Positions 29,752-44,700 of a DNA stretch of 64,000 nt are shown piece after piece. The notes under the pieces were generated by a model. It was not told where the DNA came from and did not search any database. It saw only the letters and a list, made by a program, of their open reading frames with translations. Position numbers and translations under genes: made by a program. The DNA is from Blattamonas nauphoetae (lineage: Eukaryota; Preaxostyla; Oxymonadida): the NCBI GenBank assembly GCA_033064195.1, contig JARBJD010000144.1, positions 62,001 to 126,000 on the forward strand, given 5' to 3'. The number at the start of each line of letters is the position of its first letter. Positions within the stretch are counted from its first letter, which is position 1.

Positions 29752-32700
29752 ATGAATAATCTCGCCAAGTATGCAGTGGATGCGTTCTGTGCCGATGTTT
29801 GCGAACTGTTACTTGCACAGAATCGCGCATACCCTCTGAAGGTATCTCAAACCGACCATCTCATCATTCTTTCATTCTGTTGTCTCTCCATGAATTTAGT
29901 CGGACGATTCTTTCCCAAACTGGGTTTATTTTCCTCGTCCTGATCCACAATATGCCAAACTTATTCGGAGACTCTGTCAACACACCACTCATTGTGCTGA
30001 TGATGTTATCAACTACTTTTTGTCCATTTTACACCCTATGCACACCAAAAAATCCATACAAGCGGTTACTCAGTTTTTTTCAGTTGCTCCACTGGAAGAA
30101 TTTGGTGAGAAAGCCGCAGATACAATTGTGTGTTCACCTAGAAATTTTCTTCACATCTTTTCCTATGCTTACTGTCGTTTCTAGTCCAACGCTGTGATAT
30201 TATCTCTCTTGGATGCACTTGCAGCGTTTTCTTCGAGAGTCCAAACAATATCTTCTCACACAAGCCAGAATATCGCAAAGACAGCTCTCAGTTTCTTCAA
30301 AATTGAAACACCGAAATGGTTTTTACTTAGTTACTGTTCATACCTTCAGGGAAAATTCATCGTGTATTTCCTATCAAATGCATTTTCAGATTTACCTCCT
30401 TTGGGGCAAAATAATCAACACTATTATCTCTGACTTCTCACAATTCCAGACTCTCCTCACCCAGCTTGATACCAGTATTCCCGGACAAGCTGACAATTTG
30501 GCGGGACCTCCTTCTGCCATTTTGATTTCATCCACCACTTGGAATTGGGAACTTGTTGGAAAGGAATGCAATGTAAAGCCAATCTTCACAAAACTCATCT
30601 CTCAACATAAAAAACAGGTAGCTGCGTCATTTCACTTTGGAGTTGTCAATGCATCACTTGGAAACTTGATCGCTCACATGCCCCAACACGTCAGAGACAG
30701 TGAGAATTCGTCTCTTGGGTCACACGCTCAACTCCTCATAAAACACATACGAAGCAAGTCTTCAAACATTTCACATAAGGATATTCTTCCAGTCATGGCA
30801 CTATGCCTCTGCGCTTCATCGCAATACAGCTCCAAACTCGAAGAAGCCATCAAAGCTCATTCCTCAATTTTCTCCAACTCAAACTCGTCTCCATCTCTCA
30901 TTAAGGCGGCCTTCGATTCACTTCAAATTCTTCTTTCCGGGCGTCCGCGCTTTTCCGTTCCAGTCTGGTCCCCATTCGATAAACCAATTCACCCACTTCC
31001 ATCTGAAGCCATCGCCTTTGGATCGCAACCTTCATCAAGACGTGTTTCAGAATCTGTCATCCCTTCACTCTTTCAACAATCCCAAACCAATATTCCTTCG
31101 GATAGTGCTCTCGGCACAGCCATCAGCAGTCTTCAAATCACATCATCTTTGCCTCCTGAAACTTACTTATCGGCTGGGCGTGCTCTAGCTCAAGTTGCAC
31201 TCATCAATTTTGAACTTTTCCAGAAAAAAGTTGTCTCAGCTGCGATCCCCTCAATCACTTCAAGCTCCCCAAGCTGGAACGTCCTCTTTTCCTCATTTGC
31301 AGCGATGTTCTCAAATGCGTACGGTTGGAAAGAGGCCTGGGTTGATTATACATTCCGCAAACAGAACAAAGCCGGGATTGTTGACCAAGCCTCGTTGGAC
31401 TCGTTCCGCAAGCATGGCGTCCAGCAAATGCAGTTCCTCTCGTTCTTTGCCGGAAAGACAGTCGCGTCGCTCACTGGAGCTGCAACACAAACATTCACAC
31501 AGAAATTTGGCCTTGAAAAAACTGGACTACCTAAGACCGAGAACATCTCGTTCAGTCGAAGCGGAACACTCATCTTCGATTGGAACAAGGCAGCAGAACT
31601 CACGCGAGGTGTGTCGTGCCCGTCATATCTCGACGTGTCTGTCTTCCCACCCAGCGAGCAGTACCAAATCTCGTTGGTCCCTGCTGTGGATCATGACTCG
31701 AATAGCTCACGCGAAGTGTCTGCAGGTGTCTCTGGTCTGATCCCTCCTGCTCCAGACGCTGTGTATGCCGAAGCAAGATTCAAACAGGAAGTCCTCTCTG
31801 CATACCCGCACACAACCATGTTTGACCTCCCAACGATCGCACTCACTCGAACCATGCAGCTGATTGGGAAACAGAATTCAACGGAAATCAGAGATGCCCC
31901 CTGGAATCAGGCTATCTCCGAGTCACTCGAACAAATCATCGAAAGGAGGATCAGAGCGAGAAGACAGGCACGCCTTCGCGGAGATCCCAGACAACTGAGA
32001 GTTGACCTTCGAAACGAAAAGACAAACCGAATCAGTGAAAAGTCACGTTCAATAGGAACTGTCGCCATCACTCGTGCAATCGACCTCGAGAAGAAGAAGT
32101 CCACGACAAAGGCGCAGAGGGGAACAAAGGTGAAGGGAAGCGGAGGACATGACCCTGATGCGGATATCCTCATGCCCTCCTCAATCGTGGAGGATGCTGA
32201 ATGGTCCAACAAGCGGTATCGCGATCACGATCACTACGAACGCCATCGAGGACAGCCAACCATCAACACGATCAATGAGGAAGAAGTCGAGGCCAACCAA
32301 CTTGGAGACGAAGAGGACAGAGAAGGACTGATTGGTGAATGGGGCATCGACAACTATGCGACTGAAGAGGAAGCTGACGCGGGGACTGGCGATCTTCACG
32401 ACAACTTCATCTTCAACCTCGACGCCGCTTTTGGGATTGACGATGAGTTTGAAGATCTCGACCTCAACGCCAACGATGATCTCCTCGACAACAAACACTC
32501 TCTGACTGGAAAGAACGTCCTGAAGCCAGTTGAAGACAAACCAGCCGAAAAGGAAGGTGATGCTCTCAGAGCTGCAAAGTCAGTTTCACATCGCCTCCCT
32601 CCCGTCAACGAAGCCTCGTTGCCATTCATCTCAGCCATCCTCACGAACTACCAATCATCACTCACACCAAGCTCGTCTCGTCTATCCGCTGTCGGAGTCA

Positions 32701-35700
32701 AGGCTGCATCAACTCTCGTTCAGGCACTGAGCACTTCGGCAGTGACCGATGCCTTCCTGAATCGAATCACTGATGATGCGCTAATCGCAGCCGGACAGAC
32801 TCCTCCTGCAACTTCAGAGCACAAAGTGGAGTTCCTGAGCGGAAAGGCGCAACTGTCCACAATCCTCAAAATTACCCATCCGACATCACCGTTCTTGATC
32901 GACACTGTGAAGGAACAAATCGCAGAAGAGGAAGGAATCATCCTTCCCGACCCTCTCATCAACAATGTTGTCCGCTACACCCCTCTCAAAGACAAGCATA
33001 CAGCAACCACAGCGTACTTGAGAGCCAGCAAACAACTCGGCGGGCCGAACCTTCCGGAAAGCGCCAGAGAAGGTGTCCAGATCATGATGTCGATTTCAAC
33101 CATGCTCCCGTTTGCTGCTGTCTACGCCCCACAGACCTTTGCTGCTTTCATTTCTCAGACATCTTTTGTGTCACTCGCTGTTCATCGAAGCTCAGCCTTG
33201 TCTGGTTCAGTCTCATTCGCTCTCCAGAAAGCGATGGGAGCGAGCCCACTCCTCCGTCCAACAATCGTCCTCAAACTTGTGAAAGTGATCCAACAACTGC
33301 CTGTTCTCATCAAAACACTCTATCCCGAAGTGAATGTTCAAAAGAAGGAGGTTTTGGAAGAGGAAGAGGAGGCTCCAAAGAAAGGCAAAAAGAAGAACGA
33401 AAAGAAAGGAAAGAAGAAGTCAAAATCAAAGGAAAAAGAAAAGAACGAGTCTGACGAGGAAGAAACAACGGCACAGGAACAAACAGAGAAGGAAACAAAG
33501 CTGAACATGCACACCGCCGAATACCCTCTCACTGTCCTCGCCAATCTTCTCATCCTTCTTCTTCAGCAATGGACACGCTCGCTTCGTTTAGAAGCAGCAG
33601 CTTGTCACGCAAAGCTTGCTGTTCTCCTCTCTGCTCATTCGCCAGAAGCCGCTGCTGTGATCGATGCTGCCCAGGATGTTTCCATCCGAAACCCGAAGCA
33701 AGTGATCGCAGTCCTCCATCTCCTCGCGAAGGTTGATGGTCTCTCGCTTTATCTGCTTGGACACAACTCTGTCCCCCTTCGGAACCTCACCCTGATTCTC
33801 ATCAAGCAGACACATGAAACCGTCGAGGCGGTTCTGAATGCATATTACTCTTCCCGATACGCCCAACTTGATCAACACAAGCACACTCTCGATCTCATCT
33901 CAATCACTTATGCCCAAGTTCCGCCAATGCAGGCCATTCGTGGACCTGAAGCAGACATCGGGATGAAACAGAGCGAGAAACCGAAAGATGGAACGGATCT
34001 CCGAGTTCTCCAATCGGAATGCCAAAAGAAAGTGCAGGAGTTGAATGGATATGAAGCAGTCATCACGTACCCGACGCTCTACGACATCATGTCTGGGCAG
34101 TATCAAGGTCCCTCCTCAGACACGATCGATTTCGTCGATGGACAACAGAATGCTGACTACTCCTACTCAACTCTTCATCCATCCCATCCCACAACCAATT
34201 CTCAGCCACCGACCTTCACGTCGTTCAGCCATCACTTCGTCGAATCTCCAACACCTCTGTATCTGTCGCCATTTCTCTCTCAGCATGAACTGTCACAACG
34301 AATCGATCAATGGAAAAAGCAGAACAATCTGGATGCGCTCCCACTCCCTTCGGACTTCGACTACCTCACGATGAAGTTCAGGAACTCAAAGGAGCCTGGA
34401 CAGCCTCCTCTTTTTGGGAATCTCAACATCTCTGCACAACCACTCGGAACACCAGAGGATATCACCAACCCCACTGTGAAGGCAATGATGTCGGTCATGC
34501 AGGACTTCACCCTTTCGAAAGAATCTGTGGCAACTCTGGCACATGCTGCGGCCGATGTCGTCGCCGAGATCGCGATTCCTCCGATTGCAGGATCGGGATG
34601 GATGGCCCTTCTTCCTGCTGTCTCAACCCCAGATGAGGACAAACGCCACCTTCTGTCAGACGAGAACCCGCTCTATTACCATTCGAGCACGGGATGGGTC
34701 GGTGCTGAGGACAAGCCTGATGAGACTGAATCAGTTGAAACCCTCGCAACAAGGTCAACTCTGAAACAAAACATCCTCCACACTCCTGATCCTCTTGTGT
34801 TCGGAAATCAGCTGGTCCGCTCGGCGTACCTCCGTGTTACTCAAACACTCAATTATGCATCGGCGACTCCACCGAAACATGACGGGACACCCTCTCTCCT
34901 CTGGGTTGTCGCACTCCAACATCGATTTTGGAGTTCTTCAGTCAAGCAACTCCCGTCTGATTTCAATCAGAATCTCCTCGACAGCATGTTTATCCATGAA
35001 TTCAAAACCAGAATGTCCAGCCATGACAAGACAAAGAATGACAGCGCTGTCGAAGAGCAAATGAACACCGAGCAAACCCTTCCGCAAGGTTTACAGAGGA
35101 TCCAACGAACCAATCCAATCGCCAATAACAACACATACGGATTGAACTCTCTCAACCACGTCTTCAAGGATTACTCGCTCATGGAGACCTTCTGGAGTCA
35201 GGTGGTTGCTCTTCTGGAGCAGCGTGCTTCCGTCTCCTGCTCGTCGGAAACTACGAAGGGCTATCTCGAGACGGTGAGAGTGTTGTTCGAGACAAGCCCC
35301 CAGATCGATCATCGAGTTCTTCCCACACTCCACTCCTCCTCTCATTTTCCACTCGGAAACCGTGTCTTCATCTCCAACGCTTTAATCGGAGCTCTCACTT
35401 GCGCTCCGGTCACTGCTGCAGATCTGGCATTGTCAATGTGTGAGAAGAAAGCTCCAATTGTCGAACCAGACTTTCTTCTCGCAGCAGACATGATGAACTT
35501 CCCTGACACGAAAAAGGAACCAAAGACTATCGCTGAAACAGAAGAAGGATGGAATGATGACACCATCGCACTCCCTTCGTACTCCGCGGCTGTCATCGAC
35601 AAGCGAACGAATCCTGGCTACTACAAAGTCATCTTCAACCTCATCAAAAACCATGTCCTCCAATTCATCCGGTCTGGATTCTACACCTACCGGAACGGGG

Positions 35701-38700
35701 TGTGCATTGGACTCGATGGTGCGTCTGCGCCCGCAATTCTTTCTGTGCTTCATGAATTGGACTCATTCATGTCTTCTCATTATCCAAATCACGTTGTCCG
35801 TGAGTCGAACAAGGGACAGAAGAAAGTGTTCAGCGCGAAAGATGATAAATCTCCCCATTTTCCCATCCTCAGCGTCGTCCCTCGATTTCTCCGCATCTTG
35901 GCAATGAACCAAGCCTTCCCACAGGTTCTGGCTGTGAATCCTGACGAGGTGATGGAGATGTACCTCTCTCTCATTGGAGGCATGACCGACTTCCCTGTGA
36001 TCTATCGTGCCTTCCCTCGTCTCCCCCATTTTGGTGAGCTCACGTTCCCTCCCTCTATCTATCCACCACCAGATATCGGTGAGGAAGAGAACGAGCAGGC
36101 TAACAGCACTATCCCACCACCACTCCTTGGTCCTTTCTTGAGCACTCTCACTGTTGGGCGAGAGCATATTTCAGCACTCGTCCCTGATCGTCAGAATCAG
36201 TCTCATGGATCGGACCTTGCTGACAAACCCAAAACAGAATTTCTGACTCGATTGCTTGATTGTATCGGAGCCGTTGCTGGGTTGTCTCATGCCCTCACAC
36301 TCGGCTTTGTCCCTCCGAAATCTCTGATGATCCATCCGCCCAAAGTTTTGATGGATGGAATCACAGAGCGGGCAAGACTCGAAATCAAACAAGAAGATGC
36401 TGGGAAGATCCTCACCGAAACAGGAGAGAAGAAAAGAATCAGAGCACCGCAAGGCGAACAGCAGGTTATTCAGTCGATGATGTATGAGGAAGATCTGAAC
36501 GACGTTGGACTTCGCTCGATCACGGCACCGACTGACCTCTCTCTCATCCAGGAATGGTACTGGAACATCTCCGCTCGCTCACAGCCCTTCAATCAATATG
36601 GAAATCCGTTTGATTCACTCTCAATCTATCCTCCGACAACTGAGGTTTGTGAGGAAGGAAAGCCGCTCTCCCTTGTGAGTGCAACGCTGGCAAGTGTGAT
36701 GAGTGGAACTCAATTTGGTTTGGAGCCATCTCTCTCAGAACCTCAACTCAATATCAACACAGAGCCTTTCAGAATTCCACAAGGTACGGTCAATCCCGTC
36801 CTTGTTGCCTATCCGGCATCGTCAGAGGTCTTCACACCGTATCTGTCCTCAACAGCATTTGTTGAGTCGCAAGGATTAGAAGAGATTCATTCAAAAGGAG
36901 AGCATCCTGACCACATTCTCCAGCCGTGGACGCCGTTTATGGTTGGAACAAAAACTGCTCACAATCGGAAAGAAGGATCAGCCATTCTCGCGACTGAATC
37001 TCCCGTCCTCACTGTTTATGTTGGTTCGGTCCTTGAATCGACACCTGTCTCAACCATGTCCAAAGGGCTACTGCAGGCATTGTCTCACTTCAGCGTGTCG
37101 TATCGTGTTGAGCTTCTCCGAATGTCAATGAATCTTGCTGGATATGGGTTCTGCAATGAATCGTTTGATAGCATCGACCAAGAAGCACGAAAGGAGGTTA
37201 TGAGCATCACAGAAGACCATCTTCTGAAGAACGTGATGGAGAACAGGGATGTCGGACAACAGTACTACCGTCTCTTGAACGGGCTGAGAGTGCTTGCTCA
37301 TGGAAGCACGTCGCACCTCCTCCGTCTCCTCGATCCACGACTCCCCCAGATTCTGGAGTCCAATGGAATCATCCCATGGTTCTTCCCAATCGGAAATACT
37401 GTGCAGGACAAAACAATTGACAAGACAACATTCAACGCTGAACAGTCAATGCTCCGTGAACGCACAAACCAGCTCAAATCGATTCTCGAGAACGAAAGAA
37501 TGAGACGACGATACGAAAATCCAGATCCGTCCAAAATCAGAGTTCCGATTACACTCGCACTCTTTGCAGACGTGAACTATTACGACGACGAGGACCTGCA
37601 GATGGAAGACAACCCTGTCGCCCAGAATTCTTCGGACGTCGCTCCGACTCGCCTCCAAAACACAACTGGACCAGCCTCGTCAGATGTTCTTCCGAGTGCC
37701 TTGCTGAAACGAAGAGAGCAGAAAAGAGTTGCGACATATCCTGTTCAGACGATCCTCCAAGCTGAATTGTCTTACTACGTCCTGACCAACCAAGCAACAC
37801 AAAACGATCCTTCCGAAGCTCCATCGCCAGCTCCAAATGCTCAACAGTCTGCAGCTGCAGATACCCAAGCTGAGGGGCAGACTGACAAACCTGAAGAACC
37901 TGGCCAACAGAAGATTTCATTCCAACTCACAACATACAGACCAGAGCCAAAGAAAGATGGGCCTCCATCAAGAAAGGGACTCCTCCCGCCATTCCACCCA
38001 CTCCTGATCTCCCATCAATCTCTCCTCTTCTTCAGTATGGCGGAGGCTTCTCAAATGATGGCAAATGAATGTCGAACTGCTCAGGCCGTGTTCCCGTTCT
38101 ACCTCAGTGCTTCATCTGAGGAAAGAAAGACCCTTCAATCAATCTCGGAAGAGCACAAAGCCAAGTCCCTCCATCGTGACGTGAGTCATGCCCTCCCAAC
38201 TGTTCCATTCCTCTCGCTCCTCCTCAATTACTATCCCAAAGCCATGTTCACAACAATGATGAACGACGCCTTTGCTTATGGTCTGCCCAGAGGACTCTTC
38301 TATCGCGTCCGTTTCCTGAGGTACCTCTGCCAAGAGTGGGACCCCTCTGACTACACCCTCAACGACTATTCCATCAGCATCTCAGCCACTTTGGCTTTCG
38401 CTCTCCTCCATCTCATGTCCGGGCTCACTGAGGTCCGTCTTGCTGCTTACATCATCATTCGTAAATCGCTCCGCGCTGTATTGCATGGAATTGAAACCGG
38501 CATTCTCCAAACAAAACCAGCCCATTCACTCGGAGACGATGACTCACGCTATTACGACCCGATCCGAATCCTCAAAGCTCTCCATCTCCTCTCAAGGAAT
38601 AGATTTGCTCTTCTCTCAACCACTGTTCCTGATGCCCTCCGCAACACAGCTCTTCCCATCTCTGAAGTTCTGGCGCACGCACTCAAGCCGATAGCTCTCA

Positions 38701-41700
38701 ACGTCATCCAATGGATCTCAATGCATCTGGAGAAAATGACCGTCTTCATGCACCAAGACAAGTGGCTCGAAACCGATCCCAACCACTTCTACAACGCCAC
38801 TGACTCTGTCAACACAGCAACGGCCTATCTGGATATGCAGTTTGACATCAATTACAGCACACATTCGCTTCCCCGCATTCTCGCTGAAGCAGACACTCCG
38901 ATGCTCGTTGCGCAGAGTGGAGTCTATCTGATCGTCCCGTGGATTGAAGAGTCGAACCTCATCACGTCCGACTTCCAAACTCGAAACCATTTCTTGGAGC
39001 TCCTTGTCACTCTTGTCCGTGCTCGCCTTCTGAACACAAACCGAACCTTGGTGGAATTAAACGATGAAGTTCATGATTCGACTCAGGATGCTTCTTTCGC
39101 GACACTTGTGTCCAGTCGCGGTGGTGCTGGTTCACTCGTCTCATCAATCATGGGCGCTTCGGCACATCTTCTCATCGCAAACACACATCGACTTCCATTC
39201 ATTCCTGATCTCCGACAAGGAAATCACGCATCATCTGATCCTCTCCTCGAATCATATCTTGTTGTGTGGGCCCGTCTCGCTTTCACTCAAGGAAACGCTC
39301 CACTTGTCAAAAAAGCTGGAAAGTCATCGCTGTATGGCTCTCGCAAGCTCATCTCGCTTAACAACGCTTCGTTGGCTGGGTTTTCCTCTTTCATCACGCA
39401 GTCATCCACAACAGATGATGATGCTCCAAAATCGAATATGTTTGGAATCTCTCACAACTTCTCTGTGATCATTCGAAGTCTCCTCTCGACCGCAACGCGA
39501 TCATCTGGATCGCTCCTCCCTGTTTGGCATATTTTGGAGTATCTGCTCAGGATCCATCCTGCAGCCACTCTCGAAAACATTGCTCTGATCTTCTCTCCCA
39601 CAACATGGAAAGCATTCCACGGATTCCAACGTGCCACTATCCTTGAGATCCGACGAAGATTCCAAGGGAAGACAACGCAAACGGACGTCTATAAGACGAA
39701 CCCAGCTGCAGAAGGAAGCGAAGCTGCACTTGTTGGATCAGAAATGAATATCGCGCTCGAAGTGGCAGATCCAGCTCGAAAACGTGCCCAGCTGGAAAAG
39801 GTGAAAATGCTGTCTCTCCAACAGACACGACAGTTTGTGTTTGGTCGGACAATCATGTCAAACATGGTCGCTGGATACATCAACTCTGACATTTCTGCGA
39901 TCATTCCATACGTCCCGGCGCTGTTCTCTTTCAGCCTGACACATTGTTCACTCTCACATTCGGTTCTTCTCCAGACAGGAAGTCCAGAAAACTATTCGGC
40001 TCAGGTTCCCAACTCAACGGTTCTTGCAGCTTTTGGACAAGGTGCGCAGTCCACAGTCCTTCCCTCGCAAACCATCCCAGCCACCATCCGTCTCCTCCTT
40101 ATGCGATTGTTGGATGTACTTGTTTTGTATCGACCAGCGTCACTTGCAGCAGAATGGAGTCAACCGTACTACGACGAGGACTACAAATCGTACACCTCCA
40201 CTCCTCTCTATCGTTCGATGTTCCAAAATGCACACGCTCTCCTCGCCAGAATTTCAAGCGAATTTGGTCGAAACAATACCTCTGAAGACCCATGGCCAAT
40301 TGACTGGAGATGGGATTCATCGTATTTCCCATCGTTTGCAGCCACGAGTGCTGAGCAGGACAAGGTCGAGCAATCAATGACTGGGCGAGCTTCAGTTCAT
40401 GGAAAGAAAAAAGACAAGAATGCAAAAGTGCAGACAGACACGGATGAGCAAGGAAACAGCCCTCTCTCGCCAGATCAACTCTTCCATGCGCTCGATGTGT
40501 CTCAACCAATCCCGATTGCGCTCCTTGTTCATGCGATCGTGATTCTCTTGTTCCACAGTCCGAACGCCATCGCTACATTCACTCGAACTATTGTTCAGTG
40601 GGCCACAGCGTTTGAATCGCCTGCTGTGACCGTCTCTGCTCTTCGTGTCTACCGTGCTCTCTTGATCTCTCTGAATTACATGGCATCGACTCTCGGGAAG
40701 TTTGCTCCAAAATCAGAAGACACGATCCCGAAGGGAAAGAATCCCTATCCATCGGATGTTCCGAAGGAAATGCTGGACATGGTGAATGAGCAAATTTCAG
40801 AGGAATTGCGCAGGACAGCTCCAGCAGCAGGAGAAGAAGAAGCAAAAGAGAAAGCACCTCCCCCACAAGAACCATCCCCGCTTCCCCAAAAATCGAAAAC
40901 ACCAGAAGAGAAAGAAGATGAAGAGGCCGAAATTGATTCTGCTGAAGTTAAAATCGAGACCCCAAGGACATGCTTTGTCCGATTGACGGATATTACAAAT
41001 ATTGTCACCCTCCTGGCCACACCTGCATCGCTTGTTGACACAAGCTCTCTCCCGTCGCATGGAATGAAGAAAGAGCATCTTCCACCGTACACTGTCACGT
41101 CAGCAAATTGGTCTTCTCCACATGTGATCAAGCAAGTTCTCCTTGTTTGTGAGACACTCTTCATGAACGGAATTCTCGACAACCCACTCTTGCTTGATTG
41201 TGGTTACTATCTCGACTCATCTCGGAGAAAGACTCCTCTCGGTCAGCGCTTGGCTGAAAACATTCTGTTCCTGAAGGAGTCCACCATCGTCCTCCCGTTC
41301 ATGATCTTGTCGCATCCGGATCCGTCTGTCTCTGCTCAGGCACTTTCTGCGGTGTATCACTCCCTCACGTCCAAATGCAAGCCAACGCAAGAAATGGTGA
41401 GGTTGATGTCTCATCGAAATCCGCCGTATGAACTGATGGACAAATTCAACCCGAAGGAACTCCGAAAACAAGACCTGAAATTTTTGCCCTCCAGATTCAA
41501 CAGCAGTTGGCGCTTCTTCGGAATCCAGCCAAAATACAACTTCTCGTTGTTGAACGGAGATCACGCTGAAAAGTTTCCAATCGCTGTTCTTCCGAATTCA
41601 CTCCTCCGAGATTTCTTCTCGTTCAGATCCCGCCGAGATTACTACTATCCTCTCTCCCAATCTCCTGTGTTCAACATCGAAAGAGAAATTGGATTCGATA

Positions 41701-44700
41701 GCTATACAAGCATCAGGCCGCGTGGGTACACAGAACCGATTCTCCGATTGATGAACGAGGCTGATCGCTATGGCTCTGGACTGTTTCAGTATGTCACCAA
41801 AGATACTGTCGAAGTGCTGGATCCGTCACGACAGCCGATCACACGACAAGAGGGTAATATGATCATCACCGGAACTGATGCGTCGTCCTACATCAAACGG
41901 AAGGTTCCATCATCTGATCCAGATGAAGTCCCCGCGGACACAATGGCTATCCTCCGTCGAATGGTCGTTTTCAACTTCGGAAATATTCCTGCTGTTCTTC
42001 CGTCTGAAAATGACTACAACGCCCTTCGTCTGAATGAGCACAACCTTTCCGTCAGACCTCCGCCCTTCCCTGGGCTCCTCCCGATGCTTCTGCGAGCAAT
42101 GTCTGTCCGACCAACACTGCTTCATGCATCCTTCTCGATGACATTCGATGCTGATGATCCTCCCGAGGAGTTCACAACTGCCGTGCAGAATTCACTCAAA
42201 GAATACAAACATACATTCACAACGACAAGTATTGTCCAGCCCCTCAACACTCCGCAGGTGCTTGTGAACCCGCAATTCTCTGGAAACGTGACGGTTGGGC
42301 AACAGTCGGCCGCTCTTGCCGACAACACCCTTCCGACGGCTTCTCCAGCGTCACTTGCTGATTCACATGGATACGATGGTGACCTTGTTTACGAACTCAA
42401 GCAGCCGCATATGTTCTTCAAAGTGAAACGAGAGACCAAATTGAGTTTGTCAGCCACAACTCCAGAAGAAGTTGCAGTCCCCTCGGTTTATCGCACGCTT
42501 TCTGCTTACAACAATGCTGTCCTCGCCAAGAAGTCTCTTGTCAGGGGAGCTGTTGTCGGTGGCTATGCAACACAGGCACAGGCAATCAAATCGCTCCTCA
42601 TCATGGAAGGAATGAACGCAGACGTCATCAAGTCTCAGCAAGGACTACTGGGTCTCACAAAAGCTGGCCAGTCGTCTACAGCGATGCTTCAGTACAACTA
42701 CTTCTCGTCCAATCCTCTTTTCAACCTCGACTCGGAGACTGGCTCCTCGGTCGGATCAATTGCTCCAATAAACACAAAAACTGCGCAGACCTCGTCAATG
42801 CCATCTCAACTCACTGCAGCCCTCAGTGTTCGTCCTCCTGACAGCAGCGTGAGTTTCCCCAGAGTGCCGAACATGCAAGGGGAAGCACGCAAAGATTTCA
42901 AGACTGCTGCTCCTTCGCTCGTTGCCCTTCAGTGCATAGCAATCCTAATCAACCCAAAATTCGACCCTGCTTTCATCATCAACCCAGAGCATTATGGAAC
43001 GAATCATGTTTACTCGTTCCTCGACCAGTCATTGACGTCCTTCTGGCAGACATGGCTGTACAACTTCCTTACGTGCATGTTTGCCATCATTCCCATTCTT
43101 CATGCGTCCCTCCGACAAGAGCGTCGATGGAGGTTTGAAACGGTCGCTCGTCGAATTGTGACCGGCCGTGGCGGAGCAGTCCTGTCTCAGTTCGATGAGG
43201 GTCTTCTCTTCCCGGAGGAACAGACCGACCTCATTTTGTTCCAAAAAGAGAAGGAATCGATCACCAATGATGGATCAATGAGTGGAGTTCCTCTTCTCTC
43301 ATCCTCTGCTCAATATCTTGGCTACAGGATCGCTGATCCAGCAACACAAAACGAGATTGACCGAGGTCGACAATTTGATTCATTTGGGTCACAGACACTC
43401 ATCGACAGAGACGAAGTGTGGTCTGTTCAATACTTCCTGGAGTATCTCGAAATGGTTCTGGATCAAATTATCTCGATGCGTTCTGATCTCCCTCGAACAA
43501 TCAGTTACATCACAAAGTCCTGTGTGAACATGATTTCGAAGGTCAAAGCGAATAATCTCCTTGTCTCCGATCCAGACCAGATGCTCATCGACTTTGTTGA
43601 GTCTGTCGGACCGTACTTCATTGAAATGGTGATCGTCTGTCAGCAGTATTATGTTTCAGCGACTGAGGTCACCTATCGGGATCTAATCAAGGACGAAACA
43701 AAAATCGGTGTTTTCACGAACGCTCGTGTCATCACCGACAGAGCAAAACTGAACGACTACAACGAAGTCCAAATCCCACACGCCCATCTCTTCCACAAAG
43801 ATGAGTCTCTGTATTCGTCGAGATCAGCCCTCAACTTCTTGGACACCATCCCACTGCTCTTCTCCATCTCACCTGCTCTTTGGGGGTACTCCACTGTGAC
43901 CCTCGCTCGACTCCTTCTCGACTACGGGTACAGATACTCCACACTCTTCGTCTCTCGTTCGTACCTGGTTGCCGAAGCCTTTGCATCAATCGTTGACAAA
44001 TCAGCTGAATATTGCTTCGGAGTCACAAGTCTCACATCAAACTTGGATACTCGCCCGCCAGCGCTTCTTCATGCAACCACCCTTCTTATTCAGTCATACA
44101 AAACCTTGGAAACTGGCCAGCTCTTCCTTCCACATCTTCTCACATCTCCAGTCGAGAAAAATATCACCGAACTCATGCCCAAACCGCCTGCTCCACAAGA
44201 AGAGAAGAAAGAGGAGGAAAAGAAAGATGAAGCTAAGAAAGATGAAGTAAAGAAGAGACAGGCCCAGACTCCACTGGAAAAGGCCCGTCCGATGGAGCCC
44301 CTCGCCGCTCTGTCAGTGATGCCACCTGATTTCGTCACTGTCGCCCGTCATAGTTCAGACTACAACACATTCTCTCTTCCACAAGCTGCTCTTCCAATGC
44401 ATCTCCGAATCGTGACGCAACTTCAACGAGCAGCGATGGCTCTGAATGTGGTGATGGAACGTACGTTCAACCAACTCCCCATCCCGTGCCCAGAACCGTC
44501 GAGAAGACTCGTCCTCACTCCATACACCGAAGAGGAAAGACCACAAGCACCACCGCCCAAAGAACGTCCGGAATATCCAGATGACTACGATGCCATTCAC
44601 AAGAAACTTGATCCGATTGAAGAGAGGTGTGATCAGACAATGCGAAGACTCATCCGAAAATATCCTCGAATCCGGATTTTGGACATCGAAAATGTCCCGT